Source of the DNA: Leptasterias polaris
Lineage: Eukaryota > Echinodermata > Asteroidea > Forcipulatida > Asteriidae
Reading direction: 5' to 3'
NCBI GenBank assembly: GCA_037783415.1
Contig: JAZGTN010000120.1
Coordinates: 558,001-622,000, forward strand
Length of the DNA stretch: 64,000 bases
Shown piece after piece: positions 31,470-44,218 of this stretch (position 1 is the first letter of the stretch; the number at the start of each line of letters is the position of its first letter). The position numbers were made by a program, and so were the translations under genes. The notes under the pieces were generated by a model. It saw only the letters and a list, made by a program, of their open reading frames with translations, had not been told where the DNA came from and did not search any database.

Positions 31470-32430
31470 TTAGGTGTTCGGTCCACAGACCGAACAACTC
31501 TTTGTTATTGTTCGGTTTTGTTTTTTGTTTTTTTTAGGTGTTCGGTTACAGACCGAACAACTCTTTGTTATTGTTCGGTTTTTTTTTTTTTTTTCTTCTT
31601 TGTTTTGCTTATTCTTCTCAGCGAGCTTTGTCCGCAAGCAAACGCATACTTCCGAATCTTTGATCAACTTGAAACTTCATGTGAAGTTAGAACATAACTA
31701 GGAGAAGCCGAGTAAGTTGTGACGTCACGATTACGTCATCAGGTGTCAAGTTACAAGCCATTTTAGCTCGAAAAGTGCCCTCATGCCAATGCCTGTATGT
31801 CTCTGAATATTACAACTACAGTATTCATATTTGGGCATATGATAGATCAAGACACGGGCAACATTTGAAAAGTTAACGCCAAATTCACATGACCTTAACT
31901 TCCGGGTCGTTACCCTAGGTCGAAGTTCGCCTTCGTTTTTTCCTTCAAAAAAACACTTTCGAGCTTATCTACGGAATAACTCAAGATTGAGATTGAATTG
32001 AACAATGAAACTCAACAGATAGTTGAACCTCACTATCAAGACGACACAAACCTATTTACGTCATGATGACGTCATCGGGCATCGAATTATAATAAATCAA
32101 AGTTTAATATTTGTAAAAAGCATAACTCATGAACCATTTGTTTGTTTTTTATAATCTACACATCATCGGATAGCTCATTTAAAGTTCGACAAACGCTACA
32201 CAGAACCCGTCCAACATTTGAACTTACTTCCGGTTCAAATCGGAAGTTGAACATTTCTTATTATCCTATCTTATATATATATCTTTACAACTACTGATCA
32301 TTTCAGCATAATTTTTGTATCAGGGTGTAGAACGTTAGTCGTGCTCAAACTTCTGAACACAGACATGACAACATTTTGACCTTAATATATGGTCAAAACC
32401 GGACAATGAAGAGCAACTACCCACTCGTAC
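31470..32430 (+). mobile_element. B-type unit with doubled 5' hairpin
   Basis: Two AGGTGTTCGG hairpin units in tandem (31471 and about 31537), each with a T-run, then TTGTCCGCAAGC, CRE pairs at about 31722 and 32060, and two ACTTCCGG blocks. It ends in a C-run (about 32430-32448) without a recognisable CTAG end. It resembles a small version of the 9064-9656 array joined to a B body. Confidence 0.6.
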
Positions 32431-32448
32431 CCCCCCCCCCCCCCCCCT

Positions 32449-32630
32449 TGATTGACAAAACATTATGTACACATAACGTTGAAACTGATGCAAGCTGCAG
32501 TTCAGTGTCGTCATTGTTGTTTCATGTGGCGGGAAGCTAGCCTTTAGTCAAGGCGCACCGCGGCACCCCCGGCCCGGATATCACGCACGAAAAAAGACCA
32601 GCGCGAGCGGCTCGTTTTTCTGCTACCGTA
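32449..32630 (+). repeat. Dispersed repeat, copy of 10265-10490
   Basis: Same TTGATTGACAAAACATTATG start and GTCAAGGCGCACC core as at 10265, with short internal deletions. Family not recognised. Confidence 0.65.
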
Positions 32631-33789
32631 TGTACAACGTAGTTCAAGATTATCAATGGCGTACTATTAAGATTATAGATCTAAATACCGCTTATATTCA
32701 GCGTCTAATTGTTCCCCTATTCGCCCTTCTCATGGCTTAATGATCAATATGGAATTGAAGACGAAGTTTCACTGAGATGACCACCTGCTTCAGTGATTCG
32801 TATGACTTGTAATTGTTTGAGAAAATGCAAGCAGAAAAAGACGAACATTGGTTATGTGTTTATCAAACACCGAGAAGCAGAGACTTGACATCAGCTCATG
32901 AATGGGTGTTTCGGACGGCGTCCACGGCAGTGTTTATCGATGCTATATCGGTGCCACACGGTGATAAAACGGTAAGCTTTGTGTGAAAATCATTGCTTTT
33001 CAAAATGAGTATTTATTTAATGCACAGTTATGTTATAAAGTTTATCTTTTATCATCAAGTGGTGGCGTTGGTGATGCTTTTAAAACTAAAGAACGTTTAG
33101 TGTGATCGTCGAGGAGTAGAATTGGGCAATGAGGGATTGGTATGATTGTTGGCTGTGTCACTAAAGTCAGAAAATGGTCCGACTGAAGAATGTTTGTCGG
33201 CAACTTTGATGACGTTTGTGTAAAGTAAAGTAGGTTTTGTTTATAAGTTGTTCAGTTCCAAAACAATATGTGCACCTTCCACTAACCTTTTCTTGTGCAA
33301 TTTCCTAAGTTTTAATGTTGTTACTGTTTTGACCCCCCCCCCCCCCCCTTTGAACAGGTTGGTCATTGAGAGAGCGCAATATAAATTAAATAAATTAGTA
33401 GTATTATTATATAAATATGAAACGTTTTAAGTCTTGATTTTTGTTTATTTTAACAGTTTCAGCTTGACTTAATTTTCCTAGAGTCATACTTTGTTTATTT
33501 TGTAATATTGTTTTTTTCTTCTTCAGAATACAGCACATCCACCGGCATGGTCTTGGATCCAGTGACAGATTTTCCACGTGTTGTTGTGTTGCATTCTTCA
33601 TTTCCTGTATGATGCACCATACAGGTAGAAATAGAACTTATAAATCATTATGTTATAAGTCAAAATTCAAGAGAGGCTTAGATTTGCCGTCTTCATGATT
33701 TGCCTTCGTTTTGCATTATGATTTAAAACAAGTGCCCTTTCAATAGTCTAAAAATTAACAAACTGTTCTGTAGGAAAATCAATATCCAA
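32631..33789 (+). mobile_element. A-type unit fragment with gene-fragment copy
   Basis: The diverged captured fragment: exon end ACG/GTAAGC with donor at 32972, acceptor CTTCTTCAG at 33526, a 555-bp intron containing a C-run (33332-33347) and the GAGAGAGCGCAATATAAATT tail. It stops at 33789, next to an inverted 3' end. Confidence 0.55.
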
Positions 33790-34027
33790 CTAGAGATTTA
33801 GTGTTTGTGAGAACAAACACTAGGTGTTCGGGTATGGGGCACTGTTATGTTACTAAAATGCGTAAGCAGATTTATATTGAAAGTTTTTTAATTTTCCAAA
33901 AAAAGTCGTTTGCAAACCTATTACTTTTATACTTTTAGTGTACACGGGGGAAAGTGATATCGTTGCTGTATATGAGTCTCCATAAAGTAGTTTACATACA
34001 CATGTATAACAATTTTCATGTAAATAG
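33790..34027 (-). mobile_element. Inverted B-type 3' end
   Basis: CTAG at 33790-33793, hairpin AGTGTTTGT/ACAAACACT and CGAACACC, i.e. the reverse complement of the 42370-42604 end of the complete B unit. It is cut at 34027 by the Gypsy LTR. Confidence 0.65.
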
Positions 34028-34742
34028 TGTTACGTACGACCAATTCACAAGGTTAAACCCCATAAGTCGGTACGCACGGCAGACTAATACAACAATGGAA
34101 TTACCACAATGATTAAAGAAAGGGAAAACCAGCAACTGACAAAGGCAAAGGTTGAAACATTCTGTGTATTGTAACAATAAATTAAGTAATTTATTTACAA
34201 AATCAAAGCTTACAAAGGGTGATCAAAATTCAAGGCATAATTCGTAACGGAACTGAATCAGTATAACCAAGTAAGAATTTGGCCGACTATTAATTAAATT
34301 AGAATATTTAAAGGAATACCAATTTTAGTGCTCAATCGACCCAGGAGTGCTCGGGAACGGGGAGTCCGGCGCTCACCACCGGTAGGTAGCCTTCGGTAGT
34401 ACGGTAGAATGGTCACAGTTAAGGTAGTCCAAGACCCTCAGTACCACGCCCAAAGAATTCTCGTCCAGGCAGTAGCGCCGTAAGACCCCACGGTAGAAGT
34501 AGTGAACATCACATCCCCGGGGTTTGTACAGGTCAGCATCCCGTCCCGAGCTTCCCAGAATCGAAAGAGGCTGCGGCTATGGCATGCGTTACCTTTTATA
34601 CCGCATAATTTCTCAAGCATGACCACGTCTTGAAAGGAAATAAGTGCGCCGTTATTAAAGCACAGTAAAGAAAGGAAGATACGGCTCAGCAAACACACAC
34701 ACTGGCTATAAGTTTAAATGTACCAACTGTGACTATATAACA
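34028..34742 (-). mobile_element. 3' LTR of Gmr1-like Gypsy element
   Basis: On minus: starts TGTTATATAGTCACAG at 34742 and ends CGTACGTAACA at 34028 (715 bp, TG..CA). Polypurine tract AAGGGGGGAAG lies immediately upstream (plus 34743-34753). The partner 5' LTR is absent because the element is truncated at its 5' side. Confidence 0.8.
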
Positions 34743-35020
34743 CTTCCCCCCTTAAAAAGTTTGATCAAGGGGAAAACTTGCGCAAAACTTTAATTTTTTA
34801 TAACAAGACGTGGCGCTTGACATAATTCTCAATTATCATAATGTGAACATTACTAAATTAAATCTCACACAATAATATAAATATAAGTTAAGTCACCATA
34901 CCTGACTTAATCCTTAGCAAAATTGAATAAATCATCATGCTACACAATCAAAATATGTTCTGCTGTAATATTGTTCTTAAAATATTCAAACTTGAGTCCT
35001 ATTGAGAAGCACACATTGAT

Positions 35021-37402
35021 TTAAACACACCTTGACAACGCATCGGCAATTAAGTTGTCTTTGCCCTTGATATGGCGAATGTCAACATCAAATTCTTGGA
35101 GCGCAAGACTCCATCTTAACAACCTCTGATTTGTGTTTTTCATTTTTTGAACAAACACAAGTGGGTTATGATCTGTGTACACTACAATAGGTCGTGCTGC
35201 TGCTTCAAGATAAACCTCAAAGTGTTGTAATGCAAGAAGTAGAGCCAATGCCTCTTTTTCGACTGTGGAATAATTCTGTTGGTGACGGTTAAGTTTCTTG
35301 GAAAAGTAACAAACAGGGTGATCCACATTCTGGTCATCTTCTTGTAACAACACTGATCCCACTCCTACATCACTAGCATCAGTCGCAAGTTTAAACGGTC
35401 TAGCGAAGTCAGGAGCAGCAAGAACTGGTGCGCTTGTAAGCATGGCTTTTACCCTCTCAAAACACTGAGTACATTCCTCAGTCCAAGTGAATTTAGCGCT
35501 TTTTTTAAGCAGATTGGTGAGCGGGGCAACCACATCGGAAAAATTTCGACAAAACTTGCGGTAGTAACCCGCCATGCCCAAAAATCGCATCAGTTCTTTT
35601 TTGGTTTTTGGCTGAGGGAAATTTGTTATCGAATCGATTTTCGCACTCACTGGTGAAACTTCTCCCTGACCAATTACATGACCAAGAAATTTAACTTTGG
35701 CCTTGCCAATTTGACTCTTTGACAGATTAACAGTAAGTTTAGCCTCAGTGAGTCTATTGTACAACGCATAGGTACTGTCCAAGTGTTCTTGCCAAGATTC
35801 ACTGTATACAATAATATCATCTATGTACACATCTGTATTACCTAGATCTGATATTAAATGGTTCATCATACGTTGGAATGTTGCTGGGGCATTTTTCATG
35901 CCAAATGGAAGTACTTTATACTGATACAATCCTTGTGGAGTAACAAAGGCTGATATTTCTCTAGACTGTGGAGTAAGTGGAACTTGCCAGTAACCTTTCA
36001 ATAGGTCGTATGTACTAACAAACTTAGCTTTTCCGAGCCTATCGATACAGTCTTCTATTCTAGGAAGTGGGTAAGTATCAGACTTAGTTACAGAGTTGAC
36101 TTTTCTAAAGTCTGTACAAAAACGGAATGTTCCATCTGGTTTAGGCACTATAATACACGGTGAACTCCATGAACTTGAACTCTTTTCAATTATATCATTT
36201 TCTAGCATGTACTTAATTTCCTCGTTAAAATGAGACTGTTTCACTGGGCCACACCTGTAAGGATGCTGTTTAATAGGTAGTGTGGACCCTACATCTACGT
36301 TATGAAACATTACATCAGTTCTACCAGGAACATCAGGAAACAAATGTTTGTACTCATTTATCACAGAACGCATGTCATTTTGCTGTTGTGGGTTTAAATG
36401 ATTCAACTTTCCATCTAAATCAGCAAGAATTTGTGAGTTCTTCAGTCTAACACCACATTGAGGAATGCAAAGTTTATCCTTGCCTGAGTTTTCCTCAGAT
36501 GTTTCACTACATACTGATGCTACAGTTTCTTGTTTTACACAAGTCTCTTTCTGTCTAACATGATAGGGTTTCAACATATTTATGTGACAAAGTTGTTTAG
36601 CTTTACGCCTATCAGGAGTTAAGACAACATAGTCTAAATCGCCAACTTTACGATATACAACATAGGGGCCAATAAATCTAGCCTGTAGGGGTTGCCCCGA
36701 TATTGGTAGCAACACTAGAACTTGGTCACCCGGACTAAAACTACGTTCTTTAGAATTTCGGTCATACCAGGTTTTCATCTCAAGTTGTGCCGATTCAAGA
36801 TTGACTTTAGCCAACTCTCTAACAGACTGCAATCGTTCCTTAAGACGAATGACATGGTTTAGCACACTCTCTGTGTTTTCTACATCTAGCAACTTCTCTT
36901 TTACAAGTGTCAAAGGTCCCCTAACAGTGTGTCCAAACACTAATTCAAAGGGACTAAATCCCAGAGATTCGTTAACCACTTCACGAATAGCAAACAACAA
37001 CAAGGGGAGACCTTCGTCCCAATCTCTGTTATGATCTAAGCAGTAAGTTCTAATCATAGACTTCATGGTTTGATGAAATCTTTCCAATGCACCCTGACTC
37101 TGTGGATGGTATGCACTGGAAGTCACATGTTTAATTCCTAGTGCACTTAGTTGTTCCTTAAACACCTTCGATGTAAAATTTGACCCTTGGTCACTCTGAA
37201 CAATTTTGGGGAGACCAAAACGAGTGAAGAAAGCAGTTAATGCTTCAACCACAGGTTTCGCCTTGATGGAGCGTAAAGGAATGGCCTCTGGGTATCTGGT
37301 GGAGGTACACATGATGGTAAATATGTATTCATACCCCTTTTTGGTTTTTGGTAGAGGTCCAACGCAATCAATAATTACTTTACTGAATGGTTCACGGGCA
37401 AC
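35021..37402 (-). CDS. Gmr1-like Ty3/Gypsy polyprotein: integrase, RT, RNase H (5'-truncated)
   Basis: One uninterrupted minus-strand frame. Order: integrase core with D (VIIDCVGPLP), D (VQSDQGSNF) and E (SQGALERFHQ) in a D,35,E arrangement; a GPY/F-type module (ARFIGPYVVYRKVG); then RT with SPCIIVPKPDGTFRFCTDFR, LPFGMKNAPATFQRMM and catalytic YIDD; then RNase H (LATDASDVGVGSVL to KGKDNLIADALSRCV) and stop. Canonical Gypsy puts integrase last, so this is the copia-like order known from the Gmr1 group. The frame remains open to 37462, but codons above about 37402 derive from the flanking Helitron-like unit; Gag, protease and the integrase zinc finger are lost. The lack of stops suggests a young insertion. 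The truncated copy cannot transpose alone. Confidence 0.9.
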   Translation of the reverse strand, partial: VAREPFSKVIIDCVGPLPKTKKGYEYIFTIMCTSTRYPEAIPLRSIKAKPVVEALTAFFTRFGLPKIVQSDQGSNFTSKVFKEQLSALGIKHVTSSAYHPQSQGALERFHQTMKSMIRTYCLDHNRDWDEGLPLLLFAIREVVNESLGFSPFELVFGHTVRGPLTLVKEKLLDVENTESVLNHVIRLKERLQSVRELAKVNLESAQLEMKTWYDRNSKERSFSPGDQVLVLLPISGQPLQARFIGPYVVYRKVGDLDYVVLTPDRRKAKQLCHINMLKPYHVRQKETCVKQETVASVCSETSEENSGKDKLCIPQCGVRLKNSQILADLDGKLNHLNPQQQNDMRSVINEYKHLFPDVPGRTDVMFHNVDVGSTLPIKQHPYRCGPVKQSHFNEEIKYMLENDIIEKSSSSWSSPCIIVPKPDGTFRFCTDFRKVNSVTKSDTYPLPRIEDCIDRLGKAKFVSTYDLLKGYWQVPLTPQSREISAFVTPQGLYQYKVLPFGMKNAPATFQRMMNHLISDLGNTDVYIDDIIVYSESWQEHLDSTYALYNRLTEAKLTVNLSKSQIGKAKVKFLGHVIGQGEVSPVSAKIDSITNFPQPKTKKELMRFLGMAGYYRKFCRNFSDVVAPLTNLLKKSAKFTWTEECTQCFERVKAMLTSAPVLAAPDFARPFKLATDASDVGVGSVLLQEDDQNVDHPVCYFSKKLNRHQQNYSTVEKEALALLLALQHFEVYLEAAARPIVVYTDHNPLVFVQKMKNTNQRLLRWSLALQEFDVDIRHIKGKDNLIADALSRCV

Positions 37403-38530
37403 ATTTGAAAAGTTAACGCCAAATTCACATGACCTTTGCTTCCGGTCGTAACGGAAGGTCAAAGTTTGCCTTTCTGCAATTCTTAACCAAAAAACATTTC
37501 CTGCCCAAATTCTTCACTTCTGTTTATCCGATCAACCTCAAATTTACACCATGTTAGAACCTTGATGAAACCTCCATCAAGTTGTTGTGACGTCATGATT
37601 ACGTCATCAGGTGTTGAAATACAGTAAATCAAAATTTAATATTTCAAAAAATCATAACTTAATCATTACTGAATGGATTGCTTCAATCAATACATCATCG
37701 GACAGGTCTTTTAAAACTCAACAAATGCTACACAAAGAGTTATCCCGGTTGTTCTTGACTTCCCGCTGAAAATGTAAGTTGAACATTACGTTAGTATTAG
37801 CCCGCAGGTCTGGTCATTCTGCTCCATTGACCACGCGTAATCTTGCATGTACATGTAAACGGTACACAACACTGCGCCATTGATCTTAGGTGCAAAGTCC
37901 ACGAAGACTGCATTGCCGTGTCGTGATACGTTATCCATGGTGGCGCTATACCAAGTTAATGGTCCTTTGTTACTGCACTCGTCGATAAATGCAACCATCC
38001 TTCGGAAATCTACGATGTTCGACGGTGGTCCAATGAATAGCTCATTGCATAACCTTCGTGTTAGCCTTTTGTTGGCTTGGTGGTAAATATCAACTGAACG
38101 AGTGTATTTTGCTGAATTGTTTTGGTGATTTGAAGAACTTTTGATAACTGAGAAAATGCAATCGGAAATATAAAAGGTCAACATAAATTTGACTCTGATC
38201 AACAACGGTTTTTACGCGAATCTAACTTTTAGATCCTGTTGAATACTTCAAAGAAATACAATGTGAACAGCAAAATAAAGTCAACATAAATTGCACATCG
38301 TGTAAACAGTAGGTTCTTATGCCCTTTTCATAATCATGACTTGTTGCTTCAGTAATCGGCACCAGACGGTATAAGCGCAGCAAACAGGCGTAGTTTGATA
38401 ACATTTTTTTTTGAATTGTTAGTGATATCTTTTAGTATTATAGTCCAATAACTACGGATTGGATTTCTACAATCAATACATCATCGAACGGGTCTTGCAT
38501 ACGATCAGTTCAGTTTATGACTATTTACAT
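37393..38530 (+). mobile_element. B-type unit fragment joined to Gypsy
   Basis: Begins inside the B body at CACGGGCAACATTTG and is collinear with 41286-42370, with its CRE pair at about 37588. An antisense frame at 37786-38205 is the longest version of the recurring B antisense ORF. The junction with Gypsy shares CACGGGCA. Confidence 0.65.
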
Positions 38531-38559
38531 GAAAAACCTCGCCGTTACGTTGTTTAATT

Positions 38560-40958
38560 AATAGACGTCACCCAATGAATTATTGGGTAATTAAATGTAA
38601 ATAATTTAATCAAATTTTGAGTCTTTGGTTTAACAACCATGCAGAACTCGCAAACTAAGAACGATAAATTCGTTGTTTTTTCTTGAAAACAAAGGGTACT
38701 GAATACTTATTGTTTTATACACTGGAACAAATCAAGTTTTTCATAGATCTATTAGAGAAATTGGCCTTTAATCTTAATCCATTGCCTAACGCAGAATGGC
38801 ATATACCCCCTCGCGACTGGCAACGGTGGGTAGCTAGCCAGTCAATGCACTTGTTACAGACCAACGTGGCACAACGGTAGTTGTTCACTATCAGTGCCAT
38901 GTGGGCGTAACGAGAGTTTCCATTCATGTTTTACTTACAACGTAGTGCAATCTTATCAATGGCGTACTTACTACTACGTACTAGCATTAACATGATTTTC
39001 GCTAAGATTTGACGTCTAATTGTTCCCCTACTTGCCCTTCTCATGGCTTTATTATCAATATGGAATTGAAGACGAAGTTTCACTGAGATGACCACCTGCT
39101 TCAGTGATTCGTATGGTATTTAATTATGTGGGAAAATGCAAGCAGGAAAAGACGAACAATGGTTATGTTTTGATCATACACCGAGAAGGAAGGATGTGTC
39201 ATCCGATCGTAATGGGTGTTTCAGACCCTTCTCACGGCATGTGTTTATCCATGGAGGTAGGAATTTTTGCTACACGGGACTAACTTCGGTAAGTTTTCGT
39301 GTGAACATCATTGCTTTTCAAAATGATTCTTTTATTTGATGCACAATTACGTTATAAAGTTTATCCTGTATCATCAAGTGGTGACGTTGGTGAAATGTTT
39401 TTAAAACTAAGGAACGTTTAGTATGAACGTCGAAGAGATAGAGTTGGGCAATGGGGGATTGGTATGATTGTTGGCTGTGTCACATAATCAGAAAATGGTC
39501 AGACTGATGAATGTTTTCAGTCAACTTTGTATTATGACATAATTATTTGAAAACCCTTCGATAAAGTTTCCCCTAATAAGGTTTCGTTTATAAGTTGTTC
39601 ACATCAAAAACAGGATGTGCACCTTCCACTAATTTTTTCTTGCGTAATTTCCTACTCTGATATGTTGTATTGTTATGCGCCCTCGAACAGGTTGGTCCTG
39701 GAGAGGGCGCAATATAAATTCAATAAATCATTATTATCATTATAAAATCATAAAATGTTGTAAGTCTTGAATTTTATTTATTTGAGCAGTTTCAGCTTGA
39801 CTTAATTTGCTTTGAGTCATACTTTGTTTATTGTTTTTTTCTTCTTCAGAATATACAACACATCAGTACCCGAATGTTCTCCAGTGAAAAAAATCATACT
39901 CGTTGCTGTGTTCAATTCCCTAATTCCTTGCTGAATGTATGATGATGCACCATACAGGTAGAAATAGTTATTAACTCGTTACAACTATTTTATTAGTTTA
40001 AATTCACGAGAGGCTTAAATTTGCCGTCTTCATGACTTGCCTTTATCTTGCATAATTTTTAAAAACATGTGTTTTTTATTTCAATATTATAAATTTAACA
40101 AACCGTTCTGTATGAAGACTAATGTCTAAAAATCAAGCAAGCTATTTTAAAAAATGCAACCAATAGCTCATTGTATGCTCGACTTGTTTTAACGACATCA
40201 TCATCAGTGCATATGTATTTAACAATCAAAGTATCATGCACCGATACATAATGAGAAGCCAAATCACAGTATTTGAAAACCTGTTAAAACTTCTAAGAAT
40301 TGTAATTTAATAATGTCAACATGATTTGCATAGTCGGATTTATTATAAAGAATCAATATCCATTGGAAAATAAATAAACTTCTGTGAGTGGCATACATGA
40401 TAGTTGTACTTGTGAGTAATTCAAAGGCGCGTTTTAAGATAATATGCAACCAAAACAAAAGGAAATTAGAAAAATTTATGCTGCTCTGTATGAAAGGACA
40501 ATATTGACCCTCTGCCCTTTCAAATAAATTAAATAATGTACTCTTTTGCTGACAATACGTTTAGTAAGTTCACCTACGTTTTTCACTTACAATTTAAAGC
40601 ACATAATTAAATACCAATGTCTCGATAAGAACTTATCAAACGTCATCAGTTTTCAAATGTAGGATAAGGATAAGGATAAGGATCATTTGTTTTAGCAACC
40701 AAAATAGGGTTGGCTTTAACAAAAGATTATTATTTTTTAAAATTCATATTGTGAGGTGCATTAATTTCCTGTGTAAACTAACGTTCAATCAACGAAGATT
40801 TACACTTTACTTTCCTTGAAATTTCAAAAGCTATCAACAATGTTTTCAGCGATTCAATGATATAGCGATTCAATGATATAGCTAACGCATTAAAACAGCA
40901 CTGAGCCCAGCGAGAACCCGAACACCTAGAGTTTGTTTTACAAACTCTAAATCTCTAG
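38560..40958 (+). mobile_element. G/A-type composite, 3' end at 40958
   Basis: Starts with an internal G piece (GACGTCACCCAATGAATTAT), then AAGGGTACTGAATAC, the A body with gene fragment (donor 39289, acceptor 39849) and the GGATAAGG run near 40662. It ends with hairpin and CTAG at 40955-40958. Confidence 0.65.
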
Positions 40959-42604
40959 TTAGGTGTTCGGTCTACAGACCGAACAACTCCTTGTTTTTGT
41001 TCGTTTTTTTTTTTTTCTTCTTCTTTTTTTCTTTGTTTTGCTTATTCTTCTGATTGTAGTTTGTCCGCAGAAAAAACATACTTGCAAACCTTTGATCAAC
41101 TTGAAACTTAATGTGACATTAGAACATAAAGAGCAGAAGATGTGTGAGCAATGACGTCATGATGACGTCATCGGGTGTCAAATTACAAGCCATTTAAAGT
41201 CAAAAAGTGCCCTCATGCCAATGCCTGTATGTTTCTGAATAGGAAAGCTATAATATTCATATTTAAACATTATGATAGATCAAGACACGGGCAACATTTG
41301 AAAAGTTAACGCCAAATTCACATGACCTTTACTTCCGGTCGTAACGGAAGGTCAAAGTTTGCCTTTCTGCAATTCTTAACCAAAAAACATTTCCTGCCCA
41401 AATTCTTCACTTCTGTTTATCCGATCAACCTCAAATTTACACCATGTTAGAACCTTGATGAAACCTCCATCAAGTTGTTGTGACGTCATGATTACGTCAT
41501 CAGGTGTTGAAATACAGTAAATCAAAATTTAATATTTCAAAAAATCATAACTTAATCATTACTGAATGGATTGCTTCAATCAATACATCATCGGACAGGT
41601 CTTTTAAAACTCAACAAATGCTACACAAAGAGTTATCCCGGTTGTTCTTGACTTCCCGCTGAAAATGTAAGTTGAACATTACGTTAGTATTAGCCCGCAG
41701 GTCTGGTCATTCTGCTCCATTGACCACGCGTAATCTTGCATGTACATGTAAACAGTACACACACTGCGCCATTGATCTTGGGTGCAAAGTCCACGAAGAC
41801 TGCATTGCTGTGTCGTGATACGTTATCCATGGTGGCTGTGTCGTGATACGTTATCGATGGTGGCGCTATACCAAGTTAATGGTCCTTTGTTACTGCACTC
41901 GTCGATAAATGCAACCATCCTTCGGAAATCTACGATGTTCGACGGTGGTGCAATGAATAGCTCATTGCATAACCTTCGTGTTAGCCATTTGTTGGCTTGG
42001 TGGTAAATATCAACTGAACGAGTGTATTTTGCTGAACTGTTTTGGTGATTTGAATAACTTTTGATAACTGAGAAAATGCAATCGGAAAAAGGTCAACATA
42101 AATTTGACTCTGATCAACAACGGTTTTTATGCGAATCTAACTTTTAGATCCTGTTGAATACTTCAAAGAAATACAATGAGACTAGCAAAATAAATTCAAC
42201 ATAAATTGCACATCGTGTAAACAGTAGGTTCTTATGCCCTTTTCATAATCATGACAAATGATGTTGCTTCACACATAAGGTAGCAAGCATGCGTAGTTTG
42301 ATAACATTAATTTTTGAATTGTTAGTGATAGTCTTTTAATTTATCAGTTAAGCATGTTAAGTTTGTGACTATTTACATGAAAATTGTTATACATGTGTAT
42401 CTAAACTACTTTATGGAGACTCATACAGCAACGATATCACTTTCCCCCGTGTACACTAAAAGTATAAAAGTAATAGGTTTGCAAACGACTTTTTTTTGAA
42501 AATAAAAAAACTTTCAATATAAATCTGCTTACGCATTTTAGTAACATAACAGTGCCCCATACCCGAACACCTAGTGTTTGTTCTCACAAACACTAAATCT
42601 CTAG
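40959..42604 (+). mobile_element. Complete B-type Helitron-like unit (1646 bp)
   Basis: Flanked by CTAG-T on both sides. The 5' hairpin is AGGTGTTCGGTCTACAGACC and so on, then a T/CTT-rich run and TTTGTCCGCAG. CRE pairs lie at about 41155 and 41482, with ACTTCCGGTCGTAACGGAAG near 41332. The end is CGAACACC, hairpin AGTGTTTGT TCTC ACAAACACT, AAATCT, CTAG at 42601-42604. No Rep/helicase ORF. The best reference copy for the B type. Confidence 0.7.
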
Positions 42605-44218
42605 TTAGGTGTTCGGTCAACAGACCGAACAACTCCTTGTTTTTGTTCGTTTTTTTTTTTTTTTTTTTTTTTTTTTTCTTTGTTTTGCTTAATCTTCTGA
42701 TAGTCGTTTGTCCGCAGAAAAAAACATACTTGCAAACCTTTGATCAACTTGAAACTTAATGTGACATTAGAACATAAAGAGCAGAAGACGTGTGAGCAAT
42801 GACGTCATGATGACGTCATCGGGTGTCAAATTACAAGCCATTTAAGGTCAAAAAAGTGCCCTCATGCCAATGCCTGTATGTTTCTGAATAGGAAAGCTAT
42901 AATATTCATATTTAAACATTATGATAGATCAAGACACGGGCAACATTTGAAAAGTTAACGCCAAATTCACATGACCTTTACTTCCGGTCGTAACGGAAGG
43001 TCAAAGTTTGCCTTTCTGCAATTCTTAACCAAAAAACATTTCCTGCCCAAATTATTCACTTCTGTTTATCCGATCAACCTCAAATTTACACCATGTTAGA
43101 ACCTTGATGAAACTTCCATCAAGTTGTTGTGACGTCATGATTACGTCATCAGGTGTTGAAATACAGTAAATCAAAATTTAATATTTCAAAAAATCATAAC
43201 TTAATCATTACTGAATGGATTGCTTCAATCAATACATCATCGGACAGGTCTTTTAAAACTCAACAAATGCTACACAAAGAGTTATCCCGGTTGTTCTTGA
43301 CTTCCCGCTGAAAATGTAAGTTGAACATTACGTTAGTATTAGCCCGCAGGTCTGGTCATTCTGCTCCATTGACCACGCGTAATCTTGCATGTACATGTAA
43401 ACAGTACACACACTGCGCCATTGATCTTGGGTGCAAAGTCCACGAAGACTGCATTGCTGTGTCGTGATACGTTATCCATGGTGGCTGTGTCGTGATACGT
43501 TATCGATGGTGGCGCTATACCAAGTTAATGGTCCTTTGTTACTGCACTCGTCGATAAATGCAACCATCCTTCGGAAATCTACGATGTTCGACGGTGGTGC
43601 AATGAATAGCTCATTGCATAACCTTCGTGTTAGCCATTTGTTGGCTTGGTGGTGAATATCAACTGAACGAGTGTATTTTGCTGAACTGTTTTGGTGATTC
43701 ACTGATTTGAATAACTTTTGATAACTGAGAAAATGCAATCGGAAAAAGGTCAACATAACTTTGACTCTGATCAACAACGGTTTTTATGCGAATCTAACTA
43801 TTAGATCCTGTTGAATACTTCAAAGAATTACAATGTGACTAGCAAAATAAATTCAACATAAATTGCACATCGTGTAAACAGTAGGTTCTTATGCCCTTTT
43901 CATAATCATGACAAATGATGTTGCTTCACACATAAGGTAGCAAGCATGCGTAGTTTGATAACATTAATTTTTGAATTGTTAGTCTTTTAATTTATCAGTT
44001 AAGCATGTTAAGTTTGTGACTATTTACATGAAAATTGTTATACATGTGTATCTAAACTACTTTATGGAGACTCATACAGCAACGATATCACTTTCCCCCG
44101 TGTACACTAAAAGTATAAAAGTAATAGGTTTGCAAACGACTTTTTTTTGAAAATTAAAAAACTTTCAATATAAATCTGCTTACGCATTTTAGTAACATAA
44201 CAGTGCCCCATACCCGAA
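42605..44218 (+). mobile_element. B-type unit, tandem copy, 3' end lost
   Basis: Head-to-tail with the complete B unit; the loop of its 5' hairpin reads GTCAACAGAC. It matches 19108-20718 more closely than its neighbour, for instance the extra CACTGATT near 43698 and the same truncation at ACCCGAACA/AAGGG. Confidence 0.65.

Noticed and set aside
37786..38205. Antisense frame of the B unit (up to 139 codons; also 19967-20272, 43472-43777)
   Set aside because: It is conserved only as far as the DNA repeat is, and the splice signals of the related modules point to the other strand. Retained only as a note within the B unit entries.
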